From NCBI GenBank assembly GCA_012184525.1, contig WOFQ01000010.1:434001-498000 (forward strand): 64,000 nucleotides of DNA, read 5' to 3'. The notes under the pieces are model-generated. The model was not told the DNA's origin and did not search any database. It saw nothing but the letters and a program-made list of their open reading frames with translations. Shown one piece after another: positions 12,419 to 22,137 of this stretch; position 1 is the stretch's first letter, and each line of letters opens with the position of its first letter. The translations under genes were made by a program, and so were the position numbers. The DNA is from Xenoacremonium recifei (taxonomy: Eukaryota; Ascomycota; Sordariomycetes; Hypocreales; Nectriaceae).

Positions 12419-12928
12419 GCCTCGAATCGCAATCGCAGTTGGCGGGGTTCGCTGCAAGAAATCGATCGACCGGAGCTACCAACACGCTCAATTCAGCATA
12501 CATGGCATTCGTACAAGAAGGTATCGAGTTAGAGATGGTGACAAGAAGCCGGACCATGGGAAAAGGCCAACGAAAGCGGCTGCGCGGTGCCATTAACACA
12601 ACGGGAGACATTCAATTTTGCGGTGCAGTCGAGACGCGCGATGTCATTCACTAATGGAGCCCACATTCAATGCCGGACGCGTTCCACTGCGATTTAACGC
12701 GGGCCGGTACCTTAAGGCGCCCAAGCCCAGGGGATCTTCGGCGGAGCTAACCCCCGCCATCAGGGCAGCGTCCAATCACAGGCCGCATAGAGCTCTCACC
12801 GCCCTGCGAAGCCTCCCAAGGACCAGCCCAGATGGGCGGCAGAAAAAAAAGTTAGGAAGGTAGGCGGGCGTGGTCCAGCGCAGAGTTCAGTCCAGTCTTG
12901 CAATCACAACCTTCACATTCGGTATGCA
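12419..12928. promoter_or_regulatory. head-to-head promoter region of mit1-like gene and MRM1
   Basis: About 500 bp separate the divergent starts of the remodeler and the mitochondrial methyltransferase, so both promoters must lie here. The side next to MRM1 has a purine run (12841-12850) and CT-rich DNA. No further element can be assigned by eye. Confidence 0.6.
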
Positions 12929-14644
12929 ATGATCTTCCCAAGCCGCGTCAGTGCAATCGCACTCCATCGGCCGGTATTGGTGTCGCCGTACTTCAGTCAA
13001 CATGTGACTCGCCTAATCAACCGTCCCGCAAGCCTCTCAGCGATCCATCGAGGCATTCGACACTCAGAGCGAGCCCTGGATGGCGAGTCTCGTTTCGCCA
13101 GGTCCTCCTCCCCCAGGTCTCCCTCGCCCAGATCACGCTCCGCCGACCGCCCACGGAGAGACATATCCCGAAGTCACAGCGATGAGTTCACGGAGAAATT
13201 CGGTTCGCGATTGGTTGACGGCCCGACGTCCTGGCGCAACCAGCAGAAGCTGAGGAAGAAGCTGGCAAGGAAAGAAGCGGAGCATGAGGAAGAGGAGGAA
13301 AACGGTCGCAAAACAAGGAGAAGGCGATTCAACGATCCGGACCTCGAGTTTGGGAAGAAGAGTCTTGTATATCAGCTCAAATACGGCGCTCTCAAGGATA
13401 AGGTATCCCAGCTACCAGTGAAAGACTTTGTCAGGCCGAAATCCTTCCGCGAGAAGAGACGAGACACTCGACTTGCGTTCGATAAACCTGTGGCTGCGAT
13501 GTCGCAGGACATCAGAGAGACCCGGCCCAGAGATGTCGAAGAATCAAATTTCGCGGATCGTCCAAGCCCTCAGCATGGACGAAAGAAGGAGATGATGAAC
13601 ATGACGGTCAAATACACCACAGCCGCGTCCCAATTCCTATACGGAAGATCAGTCGTCAAGGCAGCGTTGGAGCAGGGGAGGCGAAAACTCTACAACCTCT
13701 ACATTTACGGGGGAGAGAACCGGAAGGACTCCAAGGACAACACCATCATGACCCGGCTTGCGAACAAGCATGGCATTCCCATCACGATCGTACCCAACGG
13801 CGAACAGCGGATCATGGATAAGATGAGCATGGGCCGGCCTCACAATGGATTTGTTCTCGAGGCGTCACCACTGCCGCAACGGCCTATCAAATCGCTCGGG
13901 AGAATAGAGGAGTCTCCTACTCGCCTGGGATTCCATGCCGAGCTGGATTTTCAGACGAAAGAGGAAGAGGCCATCAATGGGACGGACACCTTCATTCCGC
14001 GCGCAACTGATGTTTCGCCGAAGCCCTTTGTTCTCTTGCTCAACGAGATTGTCGATCCAGGGAACCTAGGTGGCGTTCTTCGAACGGCCAGCTACCTCGG
14101 CGTGGATGCCGTTGGCATCACCAATCGAGGATCTTCGACGCTAAGCCCTGTCGTTCTCAAATCTGCGGCCGGCGCAGTAGAAGAGGTTACCATTTTCACG
14201 GTTGACGATCCCCTGAAGTTCATCGAGGACTCGAGCAAAGCCGGGTGGAAAACGTATGCTGCGGTGGCGCCCCCAGACAGGAAACTCGTGCGTCTTCACG
14301 GCGATAAATTCATCTCAACTGAGGCAGTCGAGGCCGATAATCCGCTCAAAGAGCATCCATGCCTTCTTGTATTGGGCAACGAGGGGCACGGTCTCTCAAA
14401 ACCTCTCAAGATGGCGGCTGAGTACGAGCTCTCAGTGCCTCGATTTGTGTCTCAGAGCTGTGTGGACAGCTTGAATGTCAGTGTCGCAGCTGGCCTGCTT
14501 TGTCACTCCTTCATCAAGCATTGCACTGCTGCTGCTGAACCACGGAAGATGGAGCCTGTTTCTGAGGAAGCCGAGAAGCAGTCATTGGGAGACTCAGTTG
14601 AGAGTAAACAGACTCCCGAGCGTGAGATTGAGACGGTCTTCTAA
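12929..14644 (+). CDS. MRM1: mitochondrial rRNA 2'-O-ribose methyltransferase (SpoU family)
   Basis: A single-exon gene of 571 aa. The C-terminal half is a SPOUT/SpoU methyltransferase with all three motifs: NLGGVLRTASYLGVDAVGI (motif 1, about residues 378-396), LVLGNEGHGL (motif 2, about 482-491) and DSLNVSVAAGLL (motif 3, about 514-525). Upstream of it is the SpoU substrate-binding domain (FLYGRSVVKAAL onward, with LANKHGIPI). The Arg/Ser-rich N-terminus, with few acidic residues at the very start, fits a mitochondrial presequence. In yeast Mrm1 methylates a conserved guanosine in the peptidyl-transferase region of 21S rRNA, using SAM, and the same activity is expected here. The Arg/Lys/Glu-rich linker at residues 100-140 is low-complexity and longer than in yeast, as is common in filamentous fungi. 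The gene is divergent from the chromatin remodeler. Confidence 0.87.
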   Translation: MIFPSRVSAIALHRPVLVSPYFSQHVTRLINRPASLSAIHRGIRHSERALDGESRFARSSSPRSPSPRSRSADRPRRDISRSHSDEFTEKFGSRLVDGPTSWRNQQKLRKKLARKEAEHEEEEENGRKTRRRRFNDPDLEFGKKSLVYQLKYGALKDKVSQLPVKDFVRPKSFREKRRDTRLAFDKPVAAMSQDIRETRPRDVEESNFADRPSPQHGRKKEMMNMTVKYTTAASQFLYGRSVVKAALEQGRRKLYNLYIYGGENRKDSKDNTIMTRLANKHGIPITIVPNGEQRIMDKMSMGRPHNGFVLEASPLPQRPIKSLGRIEESPTRLGFHAELDFQTKEEEAINGTDTFIPRATDVSPKPFVLLLNEIVDPGNLGGVLRTASYLGVDAVGITNRGSSTLSPVVLKSAAGAVEEVTIFTVDDPLKFIEDSSKAGWKTYAAVAPPDRKLVRLHGDKFISTEAVEADNPLKEHPCLLVLGNEGHGLSKPLKMAAEYELSVPRFVSQSCVDSLNVSVAAGLLCHSFIKHCTAAAEPRKMEPVSEEAEKQSLGDSVESKQTPEREIETVF

Positions 14645-15031
14645 GGGCGCAACTCTCGCCTGACTCCTCTCAACACACCACTTGTATAACAACAAACCAT
14701 GTACAAAACGATTGGATATGTAACAATAGGGAATTAATGTATACTAGGTATGAAGCTGACGAATACCTTATTATATTGTATTTCTTTTCTATACAACCTC
14801 TGTTGCGCAAAGATCTTGCATGAGCGTTGTTCTAGAAGGGTGCCTTATTGAGATGCATGCATGTCACCAGGATTGGACCGGGGCTGTCCCTGGTCGCAGT
14901 GCCAACGTTGTCAAAGATGCATGCAAACCCAGGGTACGGCACAGTGTTAACCTCGAGTCAGAATCCATCCCAGAATACTCCGTAGATTGTGATGAAATGT
15001 TCCTTGTTTCATCCAGAATTTTGTAATGAGT
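14645..15031. other. intergenic region 3' of MRM1
   Basis: An AT-rich 3' flank (14690-14810), followed by a stretch containing one TACTCCGTA motif at 14976-14984. No gene is seen. Confidence 0.5.
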
Positions 15032-15351
15032 TTAGTCCCGAATTTGTGAACGTTCATGGATGATCCCGTTTCTCAAGGCTGTGTGGGCGTCCCCCAGCCA
15101 CTCGCTTTGTTTACCTCAGTTACTTAGTGACGGAAGACTGAATCTTACCAGCCCTCCCACAGCTGCCAGATCCCTCCACGAATTTTCAAGACGATGCTGT
15201 CTTGAGCATCATCCAAGTCGATATTGAGATATCTTAAGCCATTGATAGGACTCTTGCGGCCTTTGGTCAACGCCCTCCGCCCGGGAATCGAGAGCCAGAC
15301 AACCTCCACACGATCAACCTCGCTCTGTCGAGGGTCTTGGGCTGCCGCCAT
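15032..15351 (-). CDS. candidate small two-exon gene, 91 aa, unknown
   Basis: I do not recognise this protein. An open frame starts at an ATG (15351-15349) in a reasonable context and runs 67 codons. It then meets a strong GTAAGA donor at 15148 exactly before an in-frame stop. Removing a 44-nt intron that ends AAG at 15105 continues it for 24 codons (EWLGDAHTALRNGIIHERSQ and three more) to TAA. The predicted product is small, soluble and of balanced charge, without a signal peptide or membrane segment. Its start codon shares the tetranucleotide CATG with the start codon proposed for the opposite-strand Cys-rich gene, so the two transcripts would overlap at their 5' ends. The intron is short and its acceptor is not the preferred CAG/TAG, so this may instead be antisense coincidence. 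Confidence 0.35.
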
Positions 15352-16626
15352 GCTTTCCGCTGCCGCATTCCTTGCACTGCCGCCATCCTTGATCTGCCTC
15401 CTATCGCAAGCGCTGGCTGCCGAAATCGCAGGTCCAACAGCAGTCAGGAAACTCTCTCCCGACCCCTCCGAGAAACTCTTCCCCGAGCATCTCGCCTTTG
15501 CGCCGCTCGCAGATCTGCTACCGCGCGACGCGCCAATCTCAGAAGCTCAAGAGAATGATCCAGACTCGTTCAATGGCACTACGCGACTCTACTTCCCGGC
15601 ATTTGCACCCCATTTTGACGATGTTCAAGTCGCTGTGCCTCGCCGCGCCGCCGAAGCTTTGGCGGTCTTAGAGAAGAGGGCGGCTTGTCCTTCGGGCACG
15701 AGTAGCTGCGCGGACATCGGAGACACGAACAAGTGCTGCCAAGATGGCACATACTGCGTCAGTGTTGAGGATACAGATGTCGGCTCCGTTGCTTGCTGCC
15801 CATCAGGAGCAACTTGTGGAGGGGGCGTTGGAGCTTGCCCGTCGGCCGCTACAAGCTGTCCCGCGTCTTTAGGTGGTGGCTGTTGCATTCCAGGATATGT
15901 CTGTCAAGGTGTTGGATGTAAGTCAGCCCTCACGTCCTTACCAATACATGTTCACTAACCCGTACAGGCGTTCCGAGCGCTTCTGCTACCAGCATTGTGG
16001 TCGAAACCACTACCCAGGAGCCAAGTACGACAACTACCATTGAGCCAAGCACAACTACAGAGGTGCAAGTGACTACGACATCTTCAGCTGAATCCACAAC
16101 TAGCACAAGCACAGAGCTGAAAACTACTTCAACAGATGAAACCGCTACGGGTGGTGCACCTTATCGTCCCATCAGCTCCTCGCTCATCACCTCAGCCCCA
16201 GAGACAACAGGATCAGCACAAACTGGGTGTCCTACGGGGTTTTATGGCTGTCTTGCAACTCACGGGGGAGGGTGTTGCCGGACAGACCGAGATTGCAACA
16301 CGTATTCTTGCCCAGCCTCTTCTACAACCATCGTGTCAGATGGTCGGACCATTGTTGTTCTTGCCACGGATGTCCCTACAACCACAGCCAGCTCGACGTG
16401 TGCAGATGGGTGGTTCCTTTGCGGCACAGCAGCAGGCCCTGTTGCTGGATGCTGTCCGAGTGGGTATAGCTGCGGAACTGCAAGCTGCTTTACCACGGAG
16501 AGTAGTCAGACGGCAAAGGTGCAGAAGGAATTTCCAACAGCAACAAAGAGTATGGCGTCTATGAGCAAGCCATGGAGTGCCTTCGGTAGTATTTTTATTG
16601 CCTTCTGCTGTCTTATATTATTTTAG
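15350..16626 (+). CDS. Cys-rich, Thr/Ser-rich GPI-type cell-surface protein
   Basis: Two exons with an intron at 15918-15967 (GTAAGT to ACAG) give 408 aa. The junction restores a Cys codon in the sequence GVGC-VPSA. Order: signal peptide (residues 1-22, LICLLSQALA core); a propeptide-like region; a first Cys-rich segment (about 115-190, with CPSGTSSCADIG, KCCQDGTYC, CCPSG, GGCCIPGYVC); a Thr/Ser-rich mucin-like spacer (about 195-260); two more Cys modules (CPTGFYGCLATHGGGCC and CADGWFLCGTAAGPVAGCC); and a C-terminal hydrophobic stretch (FGSIFIAFCCLILF) suited to GPI attachment. Repeated Cys modules with CC pairs and a glycosylated spacer are typical of fungal wall proteins; no enzyme activity is suggested. 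An upstream in-frame ATG at 15224 would bury the signal peptide inside the protein, so 15350 is preferred. Confidence 0.8.
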
Positions 16627-17372
16627 ACAATATTTTTGGATGGAGTTACGGTTATGAGTACATGAAGATATCAGGTTGACGACCCTTTGACGAGAGTTAC
16701 ATAGAATCATAGTTTATCGCAGGATTCATGGTTGCCCATCTTCAATAGAGATACGCGTGTTATAAGTCCCACTGGTATTTTATGCAGTAGTAATCGCTAG
16801 ACATCTGCTTAACACTCAGTGAAAGACCATCTCAAAGCGATACCACTTTTGTATCTCCCTTGGTCCATCTCAGTTTCGGCACAAGTCTACAAGAGATGAC
16901 GGTACATTGATGTCCTTGCAAGAGAGGAGTCGTATAAGTGGTCAACCCTTCATATTGAGTTTCCCCATAAAGGTTGTTGGTGTAGCTAAAGATGGCCACG
17001 TTTATGCATTCCACTTTAACCGCCTCAACACTTTGTTCACATCTACCTTTGTGGCTGTGATGATGGCTTGAAATTTATGTCGTGGTATCTATTGGTGGCA
17101 TCATATAAGTCAATCCGCAAAAGGATAGTAGAGAATCATTCAGAAAGTTTGAGAACCTTGAAAGATTCCCTCGTATATAAACGCTGGCTGTCCTCCCCCT
17201 TGTTCGCCCATATTCATACATTTTCCCTTGCCCGACGCACGCCTCAATATTTCTGTACTACCATCTGTACACTACCGCATCAAACGACATCCTACGGTTA
17301 TCTTGGATCCGTATTTGTATCATTTTTCATTACTCAACTCGTACCAGCAACTTTCTACCTCTTCAACCGACC
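16627..17372. other. intergenic region between surface-protein genes
   Basis: This holds the 3' flank of the Cys-rich gene and the promoter of the PLC-like gene. A TATATAAACG box at about 17172-17181, followed by CT-rich DNA up to the ATG, looks like a conventional core promoter and leader. No gene is seen. Confidence 0.5.
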
Positions 17373-19061
17373 ATGTCACGCAGCTTTCACAGTCGTGTCT
17401 CTCTGACCCAGGTCCTTCTTCTTCTTTTCCTGATCTTAGTCCCAATCTCGGCTACGCCAGTCCCCCTGAAACCTCCACCAGAGATACCATTTGACAAAGA
17501 ATTCATCAAGTCTCATTTCCCAGACCTCGATCCCAACAAGAAGTCAGACTGGTTGAAGATTATGAAGAGCCCTATTCTTCCAAATCTCTTGGATGCTTTA
17601 AAGAATGGCGAGAAGGTGGAAGACGAAAAACCATCCAAAGGAATGACGGACGAAGAGTACACCGCCTACATAACAGAGGGGACAGTCAAGACGCATCTTC
17701 CGACAAATGACACCATCATCACTCTCGTCAATGCCACCCCTTATCGATGGCGCAAAGGTTATACGCATCATTACCAAATTTATTACTGGCATGGCTTTCC
17801 AGATTATATTGAGCCTGGGCAATCTGTCGCAGTCAAAACAGCTCGGTTCAGGCAAGATGACTCTGCCGCGGAAGTCGCCTATCACCTTGAGGGCACCTCC
17901 AAACCAATGTCGTTTATGGTTGAGAGACGATCGGGTAAAGAGCACCACGTCTTCGTGCGCTTTCTAGAAGACCTCGAAGCTCATGGAAACCCGAAACTTG
18001 GCCAGTACGATCTTGGCTATATGGCGCGGCCAGGTGGCTCGAACTTTATGCTCGCTGGCAAAGAGGGGGATTTCTACTCAACGAACCCTCCTGCAGGATG
18101 GATGCAGAGCATGATTCATGAGCTCGGTAACGTTCCCTTGCGGGAGATTGTTCTACCTCGCTCACACCACGCTGGCCTCTATTACACTTACAGTGCTGAG
18201 TGGATGGGTTCCATGGTTAACGCTCAAACTCAAGTCAAAGACCTTCCTTACCAACTCGGCGACGGCGGCGTCCGTGTGCTTGACGTACGCCCAATGTACG
18301 AGGATGGTGTCTTTCGTGAGTGCCATGGCTCTATCGTCGGTCCCGAATGGAACGGTATCATCGGTCCAAAACTGGATGAGATGATTGAGGCTGTCAATAC
18401 CTTTCTGGACCAGAATCCTGGTGAGCTAATCATCTTGGACTTCCACGCAATCGACGCCTGGCACAGCGAAATCGGGTACAAGAGGGATTTCGACGATGAA
18501 GACCGAAAGAATTTGTACCAGCTACTCAAGAAGGTCAAGCATCGTATGAGTGTCTCCGACAACAAGGACATTTCTGCTTTGCCCTTGAAGCACTTCATCG
18601 GCAACAAAAAATCGGCTGTTCTTCTCCGTTTTGATCACACCTGGGTCGACTTCGGCGGTTTCCCTGGTGGAAAGGAAGGGTTCGTCACAAACAAAAACGT
18701 CCCGGCCTTCAGCCACTGGTCGAACGACGACGATGCAGACACGGTGGCGGAGGATCAGATAGATGTCATGCGAGAGAAACGGCCGACACGAAACTCTATG
18801 ATCCATAACTCAGATTGGACCCTCACACAACAAGGCTTGGATATTCTCGGGTTCACCACTGCCGTCTATAAAATCAACAGGAAGATGTATCGTCGTCTAT
18901 TCTCTGAGCTTTGGAACGCGGTCACAGACGTGACATATCCGAACTGGATCACGATGGATGCCATCCAGACCACTGATCTTAAAAGCTTTGTCGTGGCAAT
19001 GAATCACTGCCTTGTGGCCAGAAAATGCGGATCACTTGGTGGAAAGGTAGGGGGGAAATGA
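17373..19061 (+). CDS. secreted PI-PLC X-domain-like phosphodiesterase
   Basis: A single exon of 562 aa. It starts with a signal peptide (hydrophobic core VLLLLFLILVPISA, cleavage near residue 28). A beta-rich region at about 110-200 (IITLVNATPYRWRKG, then a receptor-like stretch) precedes a TIM-barrel domain related to phosphatidylinositol-specific phospholipase C. The two catalytic-histidine regions are visible: LPRSHHAGLYY near residue 265, and VRVLDVRPMYEDG with ECHGS near 315. A strand ELIILDFHAID follows at about 350. There is no Ca-binding C2 or EF-hand, so it belongs with the small bacterial-type/GDPD-like class rather than signalling PLC. The substrate is unproven: PI, GPI anchors or another phosphodiester. 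No C-terminal membrane anchor is seen, so it is probably released or wall-retained. A different PLC-like gene lies 3 kb downstream. Confidence 0.78.
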   Translation: MSRSFHSRVSLTQVLLLLFLILVPISATPVPLKPPPEIPFDKEFIKSHFPDLDPNKKSDWLKIMKSPILPNLLDALKNGEKVEDEKPSKGMTDEEYTAYITEGTVKTHLPTNDTIITLVNATPYRWRKGYTHHYQIYYWHGFPDYIEPGQSVAVKTARFRQDDSAAEVAYHLEGTSKPMSFMVERRSGKEHHVFVRFLEDLEAHGNPKLGQYDLGYMARPGGSNFMLAGKEGDFYSTNPPAGWMQSMIHELGNVPLREIVLPRSHHAGLYYTYSAEWMGSMVNAQTQVKDLPYQLGDGGVRVLDVRPMYEDGVFRECHGSIVGPEWNGIIGPKLDEMIEAVNTFLDQNPGELIILDFHAIDAWHSEIGYKRDFDDEDRKNLYQLLKKVKHRMSVSDNKDISALPLKHFIGNKKSAVLLRFDHTWVDFGGFPGGKEGFVTNKNVPAFSHWSNDDDADTVAEDQIDVMREKRPTRNSMIHNSDWTLTQQGLDILGFTTAVYKINRKMYRRLFSELWNAVTDVTYPNWITMDAIQTTDLKSFVVAMNHCLVARKCGSLGGKVGGK

Positions 19062-19488
19062 GTATGAAAGTTGCATGGCATGGCAATAGGTGCAAGCGGT
19101 CTGTGGGCAATTGAGTGGTCAGGCTGAGACTAAGGGCTTCGGTGATATTTGACAAGGACTCAGCGATAGATGTATAGATATCCAGACATGAAATAAGATA
19201 ATAAATGAATTCAGACTAAATGACCTGAGCGCCCGCCTGATGGCAAACCCACGATTTCTATATTCTATGATACTAATTTTGTAAACAATATGTGCAACCC
19301 CAGTATTCTTTCTGAGCCCTCAGCACTTGAGCAGCTCTTGTGTCATCATATTTCCATTCTATAGGCATGACTTCCAGTAAGCAGTACTTTCAAAGCATGT
19401 TGTAAGGCACGAGCCTTGGTTTCTATGCTCCCCTCCCCCAATCGGGAAAGCTTCTAATGGCCTTCTCAAAATAACAGAAGCCGGTGTT
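19062..19488. other. convergent 3' region
   Basis: AT-rich shared 3' flank of the convergent PLC-like and SUR7-family genes. Nothing else is seen. Confidence 0.5.
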
Positions 19489-20383
19489 TTATGACATGCT
19501 CTGTCCCTTTCTACGACGTACAAACGTCGGTAAAGGAGTGGTCGATCTCTTTTCATCCAGAGGCGTGGGGTTATTCGGTGACTTTTCTCTTCGCTGAGGC
19601 TTGCAGCAGCATCCCATAGCTGCGTGCAACAAGAAGGCGACGTCGGTGAAGATGGCCGCCAGCCACATGAACGCGAACATCTTAATGCCAATGTCGACAC
19701 CTATGTTAAGTTGATTCTGTGCAGTCATTGCGATCTTGAACGCCACGGTGATGACAGTTGCGATGATGGCAGCAATTGAGACGAAGATGCCAGCCACAGC
19801 TCCGAGAAGCGACAGGGCGAGACTCCACCAGCGGGTGCGGATTACCAGGGGTGTCAAGAACATGAGGATGAAGTTGAAGCAGATCCCCGCCATGAAGCAG
19901 GTGTACATGATCTTTGAGCCCAGCTTGAGCAGGTTCAGAACTGTTACGGCCTCTGACGGGAGAGCAATCTTGGCACCTGAAAGAAGCTCGCTAACTAGGA
20001 TCTCGACGGGATTGAACCAGTAGAACTGCTCCGGGTGCGAGCAATCAGTGACGCCTCTGAACAAGTGTTAGTAATGTTGCAATATACCGATCTTGGAGTC
20101 AACGTGAGACGCACTCATTGTTGTAGCCCTCGCAAAAATTCCAGATGCCAATTTGATAGAAGTCATGAAGCCCCAAACTCCGCGCAACCGAGTTCAGCAA
20201 GTTCGAATTTGTGACTGAAATAGGGATGATGTGCGCGACGTCCAGTCGGAAGAAGTAGATGTCGCTGAGGACCTCATTTTTGTAGGTGTTGCCGATGATG
20301 ACGAGGATGAGGAACGGGATCGAGAGAAAGTAAAAGATGGTGGCGGCGATAGCGGTGTTTCGGCGTGTATTTGGAGAGGCCAT
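19489..20383 (-). CDS. SUR7/PalI-family plasma-membrane protein
   Basis: Two exons with an intron at 20057-20114 (GTGCGT to CAG), giving 278 aa. The layout is that of the Sur7 family: a short N-terminus, TM1 (IAATIFYFLSIPFLILVIIG), an extracellular loop with the family Cys and the GIWNFCEGYN and CSHPEQFYWFNP motifs, then three TM segments (YTCFMAGICFNFILMFL; WSLALSLLGAVAGIFVSIAA; FAFMWLAAIFTDVAFLLHA), and a basic, Ser/Thr-rich cytosolic tail after CCCKP. The intron falls between the two extracellular-loop motifs, and its removal is needed to join them. Sur7 proteins sit in eisosomes/MCC patches and affect wall integrity and endocytosis. PalI/Rim9 pH sensors share the fold, but the WFNP motif favours Sur7. 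Confidence 0.85.
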
Positions 20384-22137
20384 GCTGAAGACCCAGAGTC
20401 TACAGACTCTAGCAAATCAGGCTCAACGACGCAAGGAAAAGAATGAGGCGTTGGAGGCGATCATCGAGCATTCCAGGAAGGCAAGTGAGCTTTGGAAGAG
20501 GTTTCACCTCTCCAGAGAAAGTCGTGCCAAAGACTGAGGGAAAGTTCCGTCACTCGATTCGAAAGAAGTGCAGACAAACGGTTGGAGGTGCCGTCTTGAG
20601 CCCGAAACTTGGAGCCGCGGACCCTGTCTGTCGTCACAGGGATCCTCACCACCACAACCATCCACCAACTCTCCACTGCCAGCACGGCTAAGACGCCAAT
20701 CGCCATTCAATTCCCATGTTAGTGGGCCGGCCGGACGCCACGGAGGTCTCTGAGATCCCTGCCGTCAGTGGAACCGATCCCTTGGAACTCCCTTGGAACT
20801 CCCCTGGAACAGCGAGGAAACCCGGTTTGCGCAGCCCTCCAGCTTCTGCACGGCTCTCGGCTTAGGTTCCTGACCCTCCATCATGGAGTTCTCATGCCCT
20901 CTTCCATGAGGTCTATTGCGGCAGTGATGAAACATGTTTATTCTGAGTCCCCCCCTGATCTAGATTTTTCAGATGCCGCCCTTCCACTTTGGGCATGCCC
21001 AGAATCCCCCTTTCGTCCCAGCAGCAGGCATAGGCGCAGACGGTAGCCAATCAGGAATACGAGGCGTCTATATCCGTCGTAGTCGTGGGCGCTGGCGGTT
21101 CATGACACCACGCAACAAGGCGCAGCAGCTTCAACATCTCGTTTACTCGCCTAAGGAGCCGACCAAGCGCTGGGCAACGGCTAGCTTGCCGGATTCTCAA
21201 ACGGCCATCCTCACTCATGATGCACGGTTGCTTCCCGAACAGCCGGCTTGAAGGGTCCCTGAAGGGCGAGACGCTGCTGCGGTCAACGGGGATTACGCGT
21301 TTGCAGCTCCCGTCACTAGACTGACTGCCGGCAGAGCCACCGGGACACTCCCATGCTCCATTACGAGAAGTCTTGCTTGGCAAAATATGGATACCCAGAC
21401 GTGCAGATAAACTTCAGCCAACGGATAGGACGCTCCCCGGCTCGCTCGTTCCGGTGGAGGAGCCTTAAGAGTCTTGGGAGTCTCATCAGGCGCGCTGTGG
21501 CGGTCACCCGTGCGTGGATAACAGCCCACTGTCGATGTCGACTATTATGTCATGGCGGAGTATGTTGGTGTTTTGACTCGCTCACGATATTTACAACTCA
21601 GCGTTGCCAAGTTGTCCCTCGTTGTCCCCTTTGAGTCTCCCATCCCCATGCCTCTCTTTGTGGGAGATGGGTCTTGCGAGTAACCTGGCGCCGTTTATTT
21701 CCACTCAGTGTCTCCATCGTTGAAAGCTTGATCGTCATTTCACCTACGCTTAATCCTGACCTTGTCTTCCCTTGCGCCTCGATGCCTTTTTGATCGGCAT
21801 CGGTCCTTTCTCCATTCATTATTCCCTCTCAATAGAAACGAGAAAGTTTTTTCGAGGAGCCTCCGATCACTTCGAATTCTGTCCTAGATTATCTCAACCT
21901 CCGTTGTTTCAGGGGACCCGTCTCTTTCCAACTGATCGTCGTGAATATTGGGTTTGGGCGGCTGGGCCTCGACGCGCCCATTGGAAAGGCGTTCATGAGC
22001 TTCTTTATTCAAGTTCAATTTTTTATTGCCTACCCGAATTGAGGCGTTACGAAACATCGTTCCAGAGTTTGATACGGCTTGAAGTTAAACACTACTGGGT
22101 TTCCAACGTTTGAGAGGGTCTCGCCAGATATCTCACC
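20384..22137. other. divergent intergenic region
   Basis: A 1.75-kb region between the SUR7-family start and the second PLC-like gene. Open frames here are below 95 codons and have no domains. The last 600 bp are CT-rich leader-like DNA. A short direct repeat (CCTTGGAACTC) occurs at about 20778-20801. No gene is supported. Confidence 0.5.
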
